64,000 nucleotides of DNA from Ramlibacter pinisoli (GCF_009758015.1 NZ_WSEL01000003.1:930001-994000); one strand, 5' to 3'. Counted from the stretch's first letter, positions 42,551 to 51,948 are shown. Notes: generated by a model not told the origin, from the letters alone. Numbers and translations: made by a program.

Positions 42551-43861
42551 ATGGACACCCTCCTCGTCGGCGGCCTGCTGCTGCTGGTCATGATGCTGCT
42601 GCTGTCGGGCGGCGTGTGGATCGCCATGACCCTGGCCATCTGCGGCTGGGTCGGCCAGGCCTTCTTCACCAACACCTCGCCGGGCAACAACCTGTTCTCC
42701 GCCTTCTGGGAGAGCAACGCCAGCTGGGAACTCGCCGCCCTGCCCCTGTTCATCTGGATGGGCGAGATCCTGTTCCGCACCCGGCTCTCGGAAGAGATGT
42801 TCGAGGGCCTGCGCCCGTGGCTGAACAAGGTGCCGGGTCGCTTGATGCACACCACCATTCTGGGCTGCGGCATCTTCGGCTCGGTGTCGGGCTCGTCGGC
42901 CGCCACCTGCGCCACCATCAGCAAGGTGGCGCTGCCCGAGCTGGTCAAGCGCGGCTACAGCGAAAAGATCGCGCTCGGCTCGCTGGCCACCGCCGGCACG
43001 CTGGGCATCCTGATCCCGCCGTCGATCACCATGGTGGTCTACGCCGTCGCCGCCGACGCCTCCATCATCCGCATCTTCCTGGCCGGCTTCCTGCCCGGCT
43101 TCCTGCTGATGGCGCTGTTCTCCGGCTACATCATCTGGTGGAGCCTGCGCCATCCCGAGCAGGTGCCGCCGGCCGACGCGCCCACCAGCTGGGCCCAGAA
43201 GATCCGCCAGTCCGGCAGCCTCATCCCCTGCGCCGCGCTCATCGTGTTCATCGTCTGGGTGCTGGTGGCGGGCTGGGCTACCGCCACCGAATGCGCCGCC
43301 TACGGCGTGGCCGGCTCGCTGGCCATCGCCTGGTGGGGCGGCTCGCTCACCTGGAGCAACTTCTGGGAAGGCCTGATGGGCACCACCCGCACCAGCTGCA
43401 TGATCATGTTCATCCTGGCGGGCGCGGCGTTCCTCACCAAGACCATGGCCTTCACCGGCATCCCGCGCGAGCTGGCCGAGTGGGTCAATGGCATGCACCT
43501 GTCGCCCTATGCCCTCATCGGCGTGCTGACGCTGGTCTACCTGGTGCTGGGCACCGCGCTGGATGGCATCAGCATGATCGTGCTGACGTCGGCGGTGGTG
43601 CTGCCCATGATCCAGAAGGCCGGCTTCGACCTGGTCTGGTTCGGCATCTTCATCGTGCTGCTGGTCGAGATCGCCGAGGTCACGCCGCCGGTGGGCTTCA
43701 ACCTGTTCGTGCTGCAGAACATGACCGGCAAGGACAGCAACACCATCGCCCGCGCCGCCCTGCCCTTCTTCGGCTGCCTGGTGGTGTGCATCGTGCTGAT
43801 CACAGTCTTCCCCGACATCGTCACGGTGCTGCCCAACCTGGTGATGGGCAAGGAGAAGTGA
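42551..43861 (+). CDS. dctM: TRAP transporter large permease (DctM type)
   Basis: The twelve-helix, sodium-coupled transport subunit, 436 residues. Family motifs are GCGIFGSVSGSSAATCATI, GTLGILIPPSI and the C-terminal EIAEVTPPVGFNLFVLQ. It completes the dctPQM unit. The convergent LysR gene ends 210 bp downstream, with a palindromic repeat region in between. Confidence 0.93.
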   Translation: MDTLLVGGLLLLVMMLLLSGGVWIAMTLAICGWVGQAFFTNTSPGNNLFSAFWESNASWELAALPLFIWMGEILFRTRLSEEMFEGLRPWLNKVPGRLMHTTILGCGIFGSVSGSSAATCATISKVALPELVKRGYSEKIALGSLATAGTLGILIPPSITMVVYAVAADASIIRIFLAGFLPGFLLMALFSGYIIWWSLRHPEQVPPADAPTSWAQKIRQSGSLIPCAALIVFIVWVLVAGWATATECAAYGVAGSLAIAWWGGSLTWSNFWEGLMGTTRTSCMIMFILAGAAFLTKTMAFTGIPRELAEWVNGMHLSPYALIGVLTLVYLVLGTALDGISMIVLTSAVVLPMIQKAGFDLVWFGIFIVLLVEIAEVTPPVGFNLFVLQNMTGKDSNTIARAALPFFGCLVVCIVLITVFPDIVTVLPNLVMGKEK

Positions 43862-43880
43862 TGGCGCCGGTTCCGGAGCT

Positions 43881-44032
43881 GGATGCCGGGGCTGGCCCGG
43901 CATGACGACGGTCTGGGCGAGGCCGGCATGCCCTTCCCCGTCATTGCGGGCTTGACCCGCAATCCATCTCCCCAACGTGGTTCCGGCGCGGCCTCGTTCC
44001 GGGGGGATGCCGGGGCTGGCCCGGCACGACGC
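43881..44032. repeat. REP-like palindromic repeats after dctM
   Basis: Two copies of a 28-bp unit beginning GGATGCCGGGGCTGGCCCGG (43881-43908 and 44005-44032, one difference) flank ATTGCGGG-CTTGA-CCCGCAAT (43943-43963), a perfect 8-bp dyad. Each outer copy is itself a GCCGGG/CCCGGC dyad. Such units are known as dispersed intergenic repeats in proteobacteria and may end or stabilise the dctM and LysR transcripts. Confidence 0.65.
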
Positions 44033-44070
44033 CCCTCAGGACCTAGCCCGGCACATGACGGCAGCCTGGC

Positions 44071-44958
44071 CTATCCCTTGAGCGTCAGCAGCGCGTCGAT
44101 CACCACCCGCACCCGCTGCGGCACCAGCCGTGCCCCCGGGTACACGATGGAGATCGGGATCGGCGCCGGCCGCAGTGCCGGCAGCACCTCCACCAGCTCG
44201 CCGCGGCCGATCTCGTCGCGCACGAAGTAGTCGGGCAGCTGCGCCAGGCCCATGCCGAGCAGCGCCGCCTGCACCAGGCCCTCGCCGTCGCTGATGCGCA
44301 CCCCGCTGGCCGGGTGGACGTCCAGCGCGCGGCCGCGCTGGCGGAACTGCCAGGGCCGGTCCTTGCCGCTGGTGGGCATGCGGAACACCAGGGCGTCGTG
44401 CTGCGCCAGCTGCTCCAGCCGGCGCGGCGTGCCCCGCTCCTGCAGGTAGGCCGGGCTGGCCACCAGCACCATGGCCTGGGCCATGAAGCGGCGCGAGACC
44501 AGCGTCGAATCCTTCAGGTCGCCGGCGCGCACCGCCAGGTCGATGCCCTCCTTCACCAGGTCGGCGTAGCCGTCCTGCAGCCGCACGTCCAGCTCCAGGC
44601 CGGGGTGCTGGCGCCGCAGCCGCGCGAGCACCGGCAGGATGACGCGCCGCCCGAGCACGATGGGCAGGTCGACCCGCAGCGTGCCGGTGGGCGATTCGCG
44701 CACGCCGGCCGCCTCGGCCTGCAGTTCGTCGACCTCGGCCAGCAGGCGCTGGCAGCGCCGGAACAGCCGCCCGCCATCGGGCGTCAGGCTCACCTGGCGG
44801 GTGGTGCGGTGGAACAGCTTGACGCCCAGCCGGCCCTCCAGCCGCCCCACCGCCTTGGCCAGCGTCGACGGTGCACTGCCGGTGCCGCGTGCCGCGGCGG
44901 CAAAGCTGCCGTGCTTGGCGGTGTCGGCGAAGGCGGCGATCTGCTGCAGGCTGTTCAT
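44071..44958 (-). CDS. LysR-family transcriptional regulator
   Basis: A 295-residue LysR regulator. The N-terminal winged HTH (about 1-60) reads LQQIAAFADTAKHGSFAAAARG...PSTLAKAVGRLEGRLG, and the rest is a periplasmic-binding-like effector domain. ATG at 44958 is the homologous start; the longer frame is rejected. It is divergent from the cupin gene across 142 bp that hold a near-perfect 22-bp palindrome (45037-45058), so control of the cupin gene is likely. The ligand is unknown. Confidence 0.9.
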   Translation of the reverse strand: MNSLQQIAAFADTAKHGSFAAAARGTGSAPSTLAKAVGRLEGRLGVKLFHRTTRQVSLTPDGGRLFRRCQRLLAEVDELQAEAAGVRESPTGTLRVDLPIVLGRRVILPVLARLRRQHPGLELDVRLQDGYADLVKEGIDLAVRAGDLKDSTLVSRRFMAQAMVLVASPAYLQERGTPRRLEQLAQHDALVFRMPTSGKDRPWQFRQRGRALDVHPASGVRISDGEGLVQAALLGMGLAQLPDYFVRDEIGRGELVEVLPALRPAPIPISIVYPGARLVPQRVRVVIDALLTLKG

Positions 44959-45036
44959 GGATTGCCGACATTCTGCCCTCAATGTTCCGGCACTGCCGCA
45001 TCTTGTTCGCCGTCTACCGGCACCCCACACTGCGTC

Positions 45037-45058
45037 CCACGCGTTGCGCAATGCGTGG
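45037..45058. promoter_or_regulatory. Palindromic operator between the LysR and cupin genes
   Basis: CCACGC-GTTGCGCAAT-GCGTGG is a 22-bp dyad with one mismatched pair, containing TTGCGCAA. It includes a T-N11-A arrangement as expected for LysR regulators and ends 42 bp before the cupin ATG. Confidence 0.55.
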
Positions 45059-45100
45059 TTCCAGACCCAGCCACCCACCTCTCACCCGGAAGGATTCGCC

Positions 45101-45478
45101 ATGTACGTCATCGAACAGCCCGCTCCCGTCGACACCCCCATCCCGGGCGTGCGCCACGCCACCTGGGGCGGCCGCGCCGAGGGCCTGACGGCCCTGAGCC
45201 TGTGGCGGCAATCGCTCGTGCCCGGCGGTGCGACACCGCCGCATTCGCACCCCTGCGACGAGGCGGTGCTGTGCCTGGCCGGGCAAGGCGAGGTCGAGAT
45301 CGAGGGGCAGCGCCACGCCTTCGGCCCCGGGCAGACGGTGGTGCTGCCGGCCGGCGTGTTGCACCAGATCTTCAACACCGGCGACGCGACGCTGGAATGC
45401 ACGGCCGTGTTTTCCGCCACCCCGGTGCCGGTCACGTTGCCGGACGGCAGCCCGCTGGAGCTGCCCTGGCGCACCTGA
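45101..45478 (+). CDS. Cupin-domain protein
   Basis: A single cupin domain of 125 residues. Motif 1 is PHSHPCDEAVLCLAGQGEVEIEG, with the metal-ligand His pair and Glu; motif 2 is LPAGVLHQIFNTG with the last His. Small cupins of this type act as mono-metal dioxygenases, isomerases or sugar-binding proteins; function here is unknown. GGAAGG lies nine bases before the ATG. Probably controlled by the divergent LysR regulator. Confidence 0.85.
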   Translation: MYVIEQPAPVDTPIPGVRHATWGGRAEGLTALSLWRQSLVPGGATPPHSHPCDEAVLCLAGQGEVEIEGQRHAFGPGQTVVLPAGVLHQIFNTGDATLECTAVFSATPVPVTLPDGSPLELPWRT

Positions 45479-45541
45479 GGCAGGCGCCGGCGCACGCAGA
45501 GGCCGCCGGCGGGCGGCCGTTGCCTGCGGCGCCGGCGGCGC

Positions 45542-45784
45542 TCAGATGCCCAGCAGCTTCTTCGCCTCGCCCAGCGAGGTCATCGACTCCGTGTGCTTGC
45601 CCGCCTTGTGCTGGGCTTCGCCGTCGGCGCGCAGCTTGGCCACCTTGTCGGCATCTTCCTTGGACAGGGCCGGCTTGGTCGCGAGCTTGGCGTCGATCGC
45701 CTTCATCTCGTTGGGGCAGTTGTGGGCCCAGGCCGAACCGGCACCGGCCAGCGCGAGGCACAGAATCAAGGCTGAGTTGCGCAT
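45542..45784 (-). CDS. Small exported protein, function unknown
   Basis: An 80-residue protein with a signal peptide (1-20, ending AWA-H) and a mature part rich in Lys, Ala and Glu, predicted helical, with one cysteine (HNCPNEM). ATG at 45784 has the perfect ribosome-binding site GGAGGT. It lies 68 bp after xdhC on the same strand and could be the last gene of the cox operon, but no functional link is visible. Confidence 0.7.
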   Translation of the reverse strand: MRNSALILCLALAGAGSAWAHNCPNEMKAIDAKLATKPALSKEDADKVAKLRADGEAQHKAGKHTESMTSLGEAKKLLGI

Positions 45785-45852
45785 GGAGACCTCCTGGTGG
45801 AAGCAACCATCCAAGCTAGTCCACGGCCGGGCAAACTGCGCCCGCAATAACC

Positions 45853-46917
45853 CTAGCCTGGCCGGGTCGCGCAGACGAGTTCGCCGGGGTCGTTGGCGCG
45901 CACCGCCAGCTGGTCCTTGGCGGCGCCCACGTCCATGTCGCGCGGCAGGGTCACGCCGTTCTTGACCGCCAGGATCTCGGCCATGACGCTCACCGCGATC
46001 TCGGGCGGCGTCTTGCTGCCGATGTAGATGCCGATGGGTCCGCGCAGGCGCGCCAGCGACGCCTCGGTCTGGCCGAAGTGCTCGATCATCCGCTCGCGCC
46101 GCGCCTCGTTGTTGCGCCGGCTGCCGATGGCGCCGACATAGAACGCTTCCGTGTCCAGCGCCTCCAGCAGCGCCAGGTCATCCAGCTTGGGGTCGTGCGT
46201 GAGCGCCACCACGCAGCTGCGCCGGTCGGGCTTGAACGCGGTGACCACGTCGTCGGGCATGTCGTTGACGAGCTTGGCGCCGGGCACGTGGAAGGCGCCG
46301 CGGTATTCCTCGCGCGGGTCGCACACCGTGACCGCGAAGCCGCTGAACAGCGCCATGGTGGCGAGGTACTCGGTCAGCTGGCCGGCGCCGATGAGCAGCA
46401 TGCGGTACTCGGGCCCGAAGGTGTTGACCATGCGCTGGTCGTCGACCACCAGCTCCGACGGCGTGTCGGCCGGCTCCAGCGTGACGGCGCCGTCGGCCAG
46501 GCGGACCGTGCGGCGCGTCAGCCGGCCGGTCTCGAGCAGCGCCACCAGCTGTTCCAGCGGCTGCGGATCGGGGTCGTACTCGAGCAGCAGCTCCAGCGTG
46601 CCGCCGCAGGGCAGCCCGAAGCGGTGCGCCTCGTCGGCGGTGATGCCGTACTTCACCAGCGTCGGCGGGCCCGATGGGATCCGGTGCGGGCCGTCCTTGC
46701 CGGCATAGGCCTGGGTGTGGCGGTAGATCAGGTCGTCCTCGATGCAGCCGCCCGACACCGAGCCGACCACCGAGCCGTCCTCGGCCAGCGCCATGATGGA
46801 GCCCACCGGCCGGGGCGACGAGCCCCAGGTGCGCACCACGGTCGCCAGCAGGGCACGCTGGCCGGCCACGCGCCAGTCGCGCAGGGTCCGCAGGACCAGG
46901 ACATCGAGGTTTTCCAT
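45853..46917 (-). CDS. xdhC: XdhC/CoxF-type maturation factor for molybdenum hydroxylases
   Basis: Binds the molybdenum cofactor and helps to sulfurate and insert it into xanthine-dehydrogenase-family enzymes. The 354 residues contain the XdhC N-terminal domain (SPRPVGSIMALAEDG, GSVSGGCIEDDL) and a C-terminal Rossmann-like domain (LLIGAGQLTEYLA, GPIGIYIGSKTPPEIAVS). Its place after the coxSLM structural genes matches a role in their maturation. It starts 12 bp after the TonB receptor stop. Confidence 0.92.
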   Translation of the reverse strand: MENLDVLVLRTLRDWRVAGQRALLATVVRTWGSSPRPVGSIMALAEDGSVVGSVSGGCIEDDLIYRHTQAYAGKDGPHRIPSGPPTLVKYGITADEAHRFGLPCGGTLELLLEYDPDPQPLEQLVALLETGRLTRRTVRLADGAVTLEPADTPSELVVDDQRMVNTFGPEYRMLLIGAGQLTEYLATMALFSGFAVTVCDPREEYRGAFHVPGAKLVNDMPDDVVTAFKPDRRSCVVALTHDPKLDDLALLEALDTEAFYVGAIGSRRNNEARRERMIEHFGQTEASLARLRGPIGIYIGSKTPPEIAVSVMAEILAVKNGVTLPRDMDVGAAKDQLAVRANDPGELVCATRPG

Positions 46918-46929
46918 AGCGCTCCGGGG

Positions 46930-49077
46930 TCAGAAGGTGTAGGCGGCGTTCACGCCGAGCAGCCAGGTGCGGCCCGGCGCCGGTTCGAAGTAGCGGCCAT
47001 TGCCCTCGTTCACGATCACCGAACCGGCGTAGCGCCGGTCGGCCACATTGTCCACACGCAGGAATTCCCGCATCGTCCAGCGGCCCACCGGCTGTGTCAA
47101 CGCGGCGCGCAGCGACACGATGGTGCTGGCGGCGGCGAAGTCGGTGTTGAGGTCGTCGACCGCGATGCGGCCGGTGTGGCGCACCTCGGCGGCGGTCTCC
47201 AGGCCCCAGGGCCGGTGCTGCCAGGCCAGCTCGGCAAACAGCGTCCGGTCCGGGATGCCCGGGATGCGGTTGCCGGCCGGCACCAGCACGGTGGGCGTGG
47301 TGCACGGCGGCGGCCCGCAGGTCAGGAAGCTGTTGTCGTAGCGCGCCTGCAGCCAGGTGGCCGCGAGGGCCGTGGACCAGCCGCCGCCCAGAGGGCCGGC
47401 GGCCAGCAGCTCGAGGCCATGGCGCCGCGTGCGGCCGGCGTTCTGGAAGGTGCTGCGGCCGCCGCTGTTGCTCAGCACCACGATCTCGTCGGCGGTGCGG
47501 GCCTCGAACACGGCGGCATTCAGCTGCCAGCGCCCGGCCAGCCGTGCCTTCGCACCCAGTTCCCACTGGCGGCTGACGGCCGGCTGCAGCGCGGTGTTCA
47601 GGCCGCCGCCGCCCGGGCGGTTGGCCAGCTCGTTCAGGGTCGGCGTCTCGAAGCCGCGGCCGGCCGAGGCATACAGGTTCAGCGTCTCGCTGGCATGCCA
47701 GACCACGCCCAGCACCGGCGTGGTGGCACCGTAGGCCACCTCGCCGCTGTCGTCGCCGTTGGCGCCGGTGATGAAGTGGTCGCTGGAGCGGAACACGATG
47801 CTCGAGTGGCGCAGGCCCGCCGTGAGGCTGAAGCGCTCGCCGCTCCACACGCCCTCGACGTACTGGTCGACCGTGCGGGCCCGGTTGTCCTCGTCCCGGC
47901 GCAGGGCGCCGCGCACGCCCAGTTCGGTCGGCGCCGCGGCCGGGCCGGTGAAGTTCTGGAAGCCCAGGCGGTGCTCGCGCAGCTCGTCGGCATAGACGCC
48001 GGCCGTCAGGGTGAACGGTGCGCCGGCCAGCCGCGTGGCGTGGACCCACTGCGCATCCAGGCCCTGGTCCTCGCGCTGCAGGTCGATGACGCCGCCCGGC
48101 TGCGTGATCGGGACCTGGGTGGCGGGCGGGATGGCCTGGTACTGCTCGGTGCCGCGCTGGCCGCGCCAGGTGGTGAGCTTCAGGGCGTTGGCCGCGTCCA
48201 GCCGGTGGTCCAGGATCGCCCCCAGCTGCAGCTGGTCGACCGCCTTGCGGGTGCGGAAGGGGCGCGCCCCCGGGCTGGCCTGGGTCGGGTCGGCCTCGAA
48301 CTCGGCGCGCGTCAGGCCCAGCGGATCCAGCGCCTCGGGCATGTCGAGCTGGTTGACCACCAGCGTCAGCGTGGTGTCGGGCCCCGCGTTGTACTTGAAC
48401 TTGCCGTTGAAGCCGCGCCGCTGGGCCGAACTCCAGTCGCGCGCGCCCTCGGTCTCGAAATGGGTGGCGCTGAGCGAGTACTGCCACGCGCCCTGCTGGC
48501 CGGACAGCCGGGCGTTGACGCGGCGGATGCTGTCGCTGCCGATCGCGCCGCTGATCTCGGCCACGGTCTGCGGGCCGCCGTCCGCCGTGAACAGGCTGAT
48601 GACGCCCCCCGACGAGTTGCCATGCAGGGCCGAGAACGGCCCCCGCAGCACCTCCATCCGGTCGGCCGAGAACAGGTCGAAGTGCGAGGTCTGGCTCTGG
48701 CCGTCGGGCGCCGTGGCCGGGATGCCGTCGGTGTACAGGCGCAGGCCGCGCACGCCGAAGGTCGAGCGGGCGCCGTAGCCGCGCGAGGAGATCTGGATGT
48801 CCTGCGCGTAGTTCTGCCGGTTGAGGGCCGTGATGCCCGGCACCCGCGCCAGCGACTCCGACAGGTTGATGCCCAGGGTGTCATTGCGCAGCACCGGGCC
48901 CGGCAGCACGTCGACCGAGGCCGGGATGTCGAACGCCGGCCGCGCCATGCCCAGGCCGGGCGTCACCACCACTTGCCGCAATTCCCCTTCGGCCGGGGCA
49001 GTCGCCGGTGCGCCCTGCTGCGCCGCCGCTGGCACCCCGAGCAGCGCCACCGCCGCTGCCACCAGCGTCCGTCGCAT
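46930..49077 (-). CDS. TonB-dependent outer-membrane receptor
   Basis: A 715-residue outer-membrane receptor importing a metal complex or other nutrient with energy from TonB. Signal peptide 1-20, a TonB-box-like QVVVTPG near residue 33, a plug domain (about 45-160, with DRMEVLRGPFSALHGNSSGGVI) and a 22-strand barrel ending in YTF with the terminal Phe. The start at 49077 (MRRTLVAAAV) is chosen over an upstream in-frame ATG. It is followed by xdhC and preceded by the beta-propeller gene. E. coli yncD and yncE are a similar receptor/propeller pair. The ligand is unknown. Confidence 0.9.
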   Translation of the reverse strand: MRRTLVAAAVALLGVPAAAQQGAPATAPAEGELRQVVVTPGLGMARPAFDIPASVDVLPGPVLRNDTLGINLSESLARVPGITALNRQNYAQDIQISSRGYGARSTFGVRGLRLYTDGIPATAPDGQSQTSHFDLFSADRMEVLRGPFSALHGNSSGGVISLFTADGGPQTVAEISGAIGSDSIRRVNARLSGQQGAWQYSLSATHFETEGARDWSSAQRRGFNGKFKYNAGPDTTLTLVVNQLDMPEALDPLGLTRAEFEADPTQASPGARPFRTRKAVDQLQLGAILDHRLDAANALKLTTWRGQRGTEQYQAIPPATQVPITQPGGVIDLQREDQGLDAQWVHATRLAGAPFTLTAGVYADELREHRLGFQNFTGPAAAPTELGVRGALRRDEDNRARTVDQYVEGVWSGERFSLTAGLRHSSIVFRSSDHFITGANGDDSGEVAYGATTPVLGVVWHASETLNLYASAGRGFETPTLNELANRPGGGGLNTALQPAVSRQWELGAKARLAGRWQLNAAVFEARTADEIVVLSNSGGRSTFQNAGRTRRHGLELLAAGPLGGGWSTALAATWLQARYDNSFLTCGPPPCTTPTVLVPAGNRIPGIPDRTLFAELAWQHRPWGLETAAEVRHTGRIAVDDLNTDFAAASTIVSLRAALTQPVGRWTMREFLRVDNVADRRYAGSVIVNEGNGRYFEPAPGRTWLLGVNAAYTF

Positions 49078-49126
49078 CGCGACTCCTGGGCGCCGCCGGT
49101 GGTCGCGGTGCATCGTCGGCGCGCCG

Positions 49127-50098
49127 TCAGTCGTCGACGACGACGCTGTGCGGCTCGCGCCCGACCCGTACCGTGCGCAGCGCCTTCATCGCCCTGGCGT
49201 CGACGATGCTCAGGTCGTCGGACAGGCCGTTCGGCACGTACAGGCGGGTGCCGTCGCGCGACACGGCCACGTCCCAGGGCCGCCGCCCCACCGGCACGTA
49301 GCCGCGCACCCGGCGCCTGGCCACATCGACGACGGCGACGTGGTCGGCGCGGCCGAGTGCCACGTAGACGGTCTTGCCGTTGGGCGACAGCGCCATGCCC
49401 ACGGGAGTCACGTCCTCCCGCCCCATCCCCGGTGGCCGGAATGCGACCGTGGAGACGACCGTGTGGCGGGCCGTGTCGATGACGCTGGCGGAGGCGTCCT
49501 GCGCGTTGCTCACCCACAGCTGGCGGCCGGCCAGCAGGAGCCGGCGCGGCCGCTGGCCGACCGGGATGGTGCGGACCACCTGGCGCGCGGCCACGTCGAC
49601 CACATGGACGACGCCCGCGACCTCCGAGGTCACGTACACCAGCGTGCCGTCGGCGGACACCTTCACGCCCTCGGGCTCGCCGCCCACCTTCACCGCGAAC
49701 AGCTTCTTGCCGGCCACCAGGTCGAACGCAGTGAGCGTCGCGCCGCCCTGGTTGCTGGCGTAGAGCGTGCGGCCGTCGGGCGAGAGGTCGAAGATCACGG
49801 GGGCCTCGCCCACCTCCAGCCGCTCCACGATCCGGCCGGCCGCCGGGTCCCAGGCGACGATGCGGCCGTCGTCGCCGCAGGCCACGTACAGCCGCTGGCG
49901 GGCCGGCCCGAGCTGCGCGTGGCGAGGGCGGCGGCACAGCGCCGGGGTGGCGACGGTCTCCCCGCGCGCCAGGTCGACCACCGCCAGGGCGTTGTCCTTC
50001 TCCGACGTCACGAACAGCCGGCCCTGCGCCACCGCGGCCGCCCCCGCCAGCGCCAGCAGCGCGGCCAGCGCCGCCCGTCCCAATCCGCGACTGTCCAT
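49127..50098 (-). CDS. Exported YVTN/YncE-type beta-propeller in the cox operon
   Basis: A 323-residue secreted protein with a signal peptide (about 1-25, ALLALAGAAAVAQ) and repeated propeller blades (for example SPDGRTLYASNQGG, VPVGRRPWDVAVSRDGTRLYVPN, VRVGREPHSVVVDD). It resembles the propeller proteins linked to PQQ- or molybdenum-dependent catabolic clusters. It starts 5 bp after coxG and precedes the TonB receptor gene. Role unknown; it may interact with the receptor or a periplasmic enzyme. Confidence 0.82.
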   Translation of the reverse strand: MDSRGLGRAALAALLALAGAAAVAQGRLFVTSEKDNALAVVDLARGETVATPALCRRPRHAQLGPARQRLYVACGDDGRIVAWDPAAGRIVERLEVGEAPVIFDLSPDGRTLYASNQGGATLTAFDLVAGKKLFAVKVGGEPEGVKVSADGTLVYVTSEVAGVVHVVDVAARQVVRTIPVGQRPRRLLLAGRQLWVSNAQDASASVIDTARHTVVSTVAFRPPGMGREDVTPVGMALSPNGKTVYVALGRADHVAVVDVARRRVRGYVPVGRRPWDVAVSRDGTRLYVPNGLSDDLSIVDARAMKALRTVRVGREPHSVVVDD

Positions 50099-50103
50099 GC
50101 CGG

Positions 50104-50739
50104 TCAGCGCAGCAGCAGGTAGCCCAGGGCCACCACGACCACGGCGCCGACCACCCAGGCCCAGGCCGGCACGCCGCCGGACGGCGCTCCCGCGGCGGTC
50201 GCTGTCGCCGTCGCCGTTGCATTCGCGGTCGCGCCCGCGGCCGCCGCAGCGCCTGCGGCCGGCGCGCTGGCCTCGGGCGCCGCCGCCGCCGGCGGATGCC
50301 GGCGCAGCAGCTCCTGCTCGAAGCGGCGGAAGAAATCCTCGGCCATGGAGCGCGCGACACCGTCGATCAGGCGCTGCCCGACCTGGGCGATCCGGCCGCC
50401 GACCTGCGCGTTCACGGTGTACGACAGGTCGCAGCCGCTGCCGCGCTCGGCCAGGGCGACCTGCGCCGAGCCCTTGCCGAACCCGGCCGCACCGCCCTGC
50501 CCCTCGAACCGCAGCGTGTAGCTGGCGGGCGGGTTCACGTCCTCGAGGCGGATCTTGCCGGTGAACTTGGCCGACACCGGGCCGACCTTGACCGACATGC
50601 CGATCAGGTACTGGTTCTCGCCGTTGGGCTCGACCTTGTCGCAGCCGGGGATGCAGGCCTTCAGCACCTCGGGGTCGTTCAGCGCCTCCCAGGCCTGCTG
50701 GCGACTGACGGGCAACTCGCGGCTTCCCTGCATGTCCAT
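50104..50739 (-). CDS. coxG: CoxG-like membrane-anchoring protein
   Basis: A 211-residue START/SRPBCC-fold protein with a C-terminal membrane anchor. Residues 1-150 match CoxG (MDMQGSRELPVSRQQAWEAL, CIPGCDKVE); an Ala/Thr-rich linker follows, then a hydrophobic helix (about 192-210). CoxG is proposed to recruit CO dehydrogenase to the membrane. It follows coxE by 21 bp in the operon. Confidence 0.9.
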   Translation of the reverse strand: MDMQGSRELPVSRQQAWEALNDPEVLKACIPGCDKVEPNGENQYLIGMSVKVGPVSAKFTGKIRLEDVNPPASYTLRFEGQGGAAGFGKGSAQVALAERGSGCDLSYTVNAQVGGRIAQVGQRLIDGVARSMAEDFFRRFEQELLRRHPPAAAAPEASAPAAGAAAAAGATANATATATATAAGAPSGGVPAWAWVVGAVVVVALGYLLLR

Positions 50740-50760
50740 GGTGTTCTCCCTTGCTTGTGT

Positions 50761-51948
50761 CTATCGGTCCATCACGGCCGCGATGCTGGCGGCGAGCTGT
50801 TCCAGGGTCTCGACGTTGTGCACCGCCAGCATCCCGTGTGCCTGCCGGTGCAGCACCGAGGCGCCGCGCGCCAGCGGCTCGTAGCCGGCGAAGCGCAGCA
50901 GGGGATTGAGCCACAACAAGCGCCGGCAGTGCAGCCGCAGCCAGGCCAGCTCGCGCTCCAGCGCGTCGGGCTCGCCCGTGTCCAGCCCGTCGGTGATCAG
51001 CAGCACCAGCGTGCGGCGGCCGACCAGGCGGCGCGCGTGCTGCAAGCGGAGGTCCGCCAGCGAGGCGCCCAGCCGGGTGCCGCCGGCGAAGTCGTCGATG
51101 GCGCTGCCGGCGGCGGCCAGCATCTCGTCGGTGTCGGCGATGCGGAACGCGGCCGTGAGGTCGGTGAGGTGGGTGCCGAACGCGAACACGTCGCAGCGGC
51201 CCGACCGCACGTCGCGCGTGGCCGCATGCAGGAAGGCCAGCAGCAGCCGCGCGTAGCGCTCCATCGAGCCCGACACGTCCACCAGCACCAGCAGCGGCAG
51301 CGGCTGGCGCCGGCGCGTGCGCCGCGGCAGGCGGAACACCTCGCCGCCGGTGCGGGACGCCTCGTGCATGGCGCCCGGCCAGTGCGGCAGCGCGCCGCGC
51401 ACGCCGGGCCGGGTGCGGCGGGCCGGCACCGTGGGCACGGGCAAGGCCACGTCGCGCGCGATGCGCTCGACCAGCCGGTATTCCTCGCCCGACAGCGCGT
51501 TGAAGTCGGCGTGCCGCAGCCGCCGCATCTCGCTGGCCGTCATGGCGGCGTCGAGACGCACCTCCTTGTCGGGACGCGCCAGTTCGGGCGGCTGCTGCGC
51601 CTTCGGCGGCGCCAGCGCCTCGCGCACCCGGGGCCGGCGCTTGGCCGGCTCGGCCCGGCCCTCGCCGCGCGGCAGCATCTGGGCCAGCAGCTTCTGCGCC
51701 ATGCCCGGGTCGCGGAAGAAAGCGTCGAACAGCTCGCGGAACACGCCCCGGTCCTGCTCGCGGCCGACCATCACGGCCTCGAGGGCGGCGCCCAGGTCGT
51801 CGCGCCGCTCGACCCCGACCAGCTGCGCGGCGTCGATGGCCAGCACGATGCGGGCGGCGTCGACGCGCACGCCGGCGCGGCGCAGCGCGCGGCCGAAGCC
51901 GGCGATGTTGGCGGCCAGCTTGCCGCTGCGGGCATCGCCCAGCCGCAT
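50761..51948 (-). CDS. coxE: CoxE-like VWA-domain protein
   Basis: A 395-residue protein with a von Willebrand A domain in the C-terminal half; its MIDAS motif is DVSGSM (about residues 221-226). The N-terminal half is the CoxE-specific region. It works with the MoxR ATPase to mature or insert the metal center of the CO-dehydrogenase-like enzyme. It starts 45 bp after the MoxR-type gene. Function of this exact protein is inferred from family and operon. Confidence 0.88.
   Translation of the reverse strand: MRLGDARSGKLAANIAGFGRALRRAGVRVDAARIVLAIDAAQLVGVERRDDLGAALEAVMVGREQDRGVFRELFDAFFRDPGMAQKLLAQMLPRGEGRAEPAKRRPRVREALAPPKAQQPPELARPDKEVRLDAAMTASEMRRLRHADFNALSGEEYRLVERIARDVALPVPTVPARRTRPGVRGALPHWPGAMHEASRTGGEVFRLPRRTRRRQPLPLLVLVDVSGSMERYARLLLAFLHAATRDVRSGRCDVFAFGTHLTDLTAAFRIADTDEMLAAAGSAIDDFAGGTRLGASLADLRLQHARRLVGRRTLVLLITDGLDTGEPDALERELAWLRLHCRRLLWLNPLLRFAGYEPLARGASVLHRQAHGMLAVHNVETLEQLAASIAAVMDR

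Noticed and set aside
46078..49482. Open frame of 1134 codons on the plus strand
   Set aside because: Antisense to xdhC, the TonB receptor and part of the beta-propeller gene, with no domain pattern.
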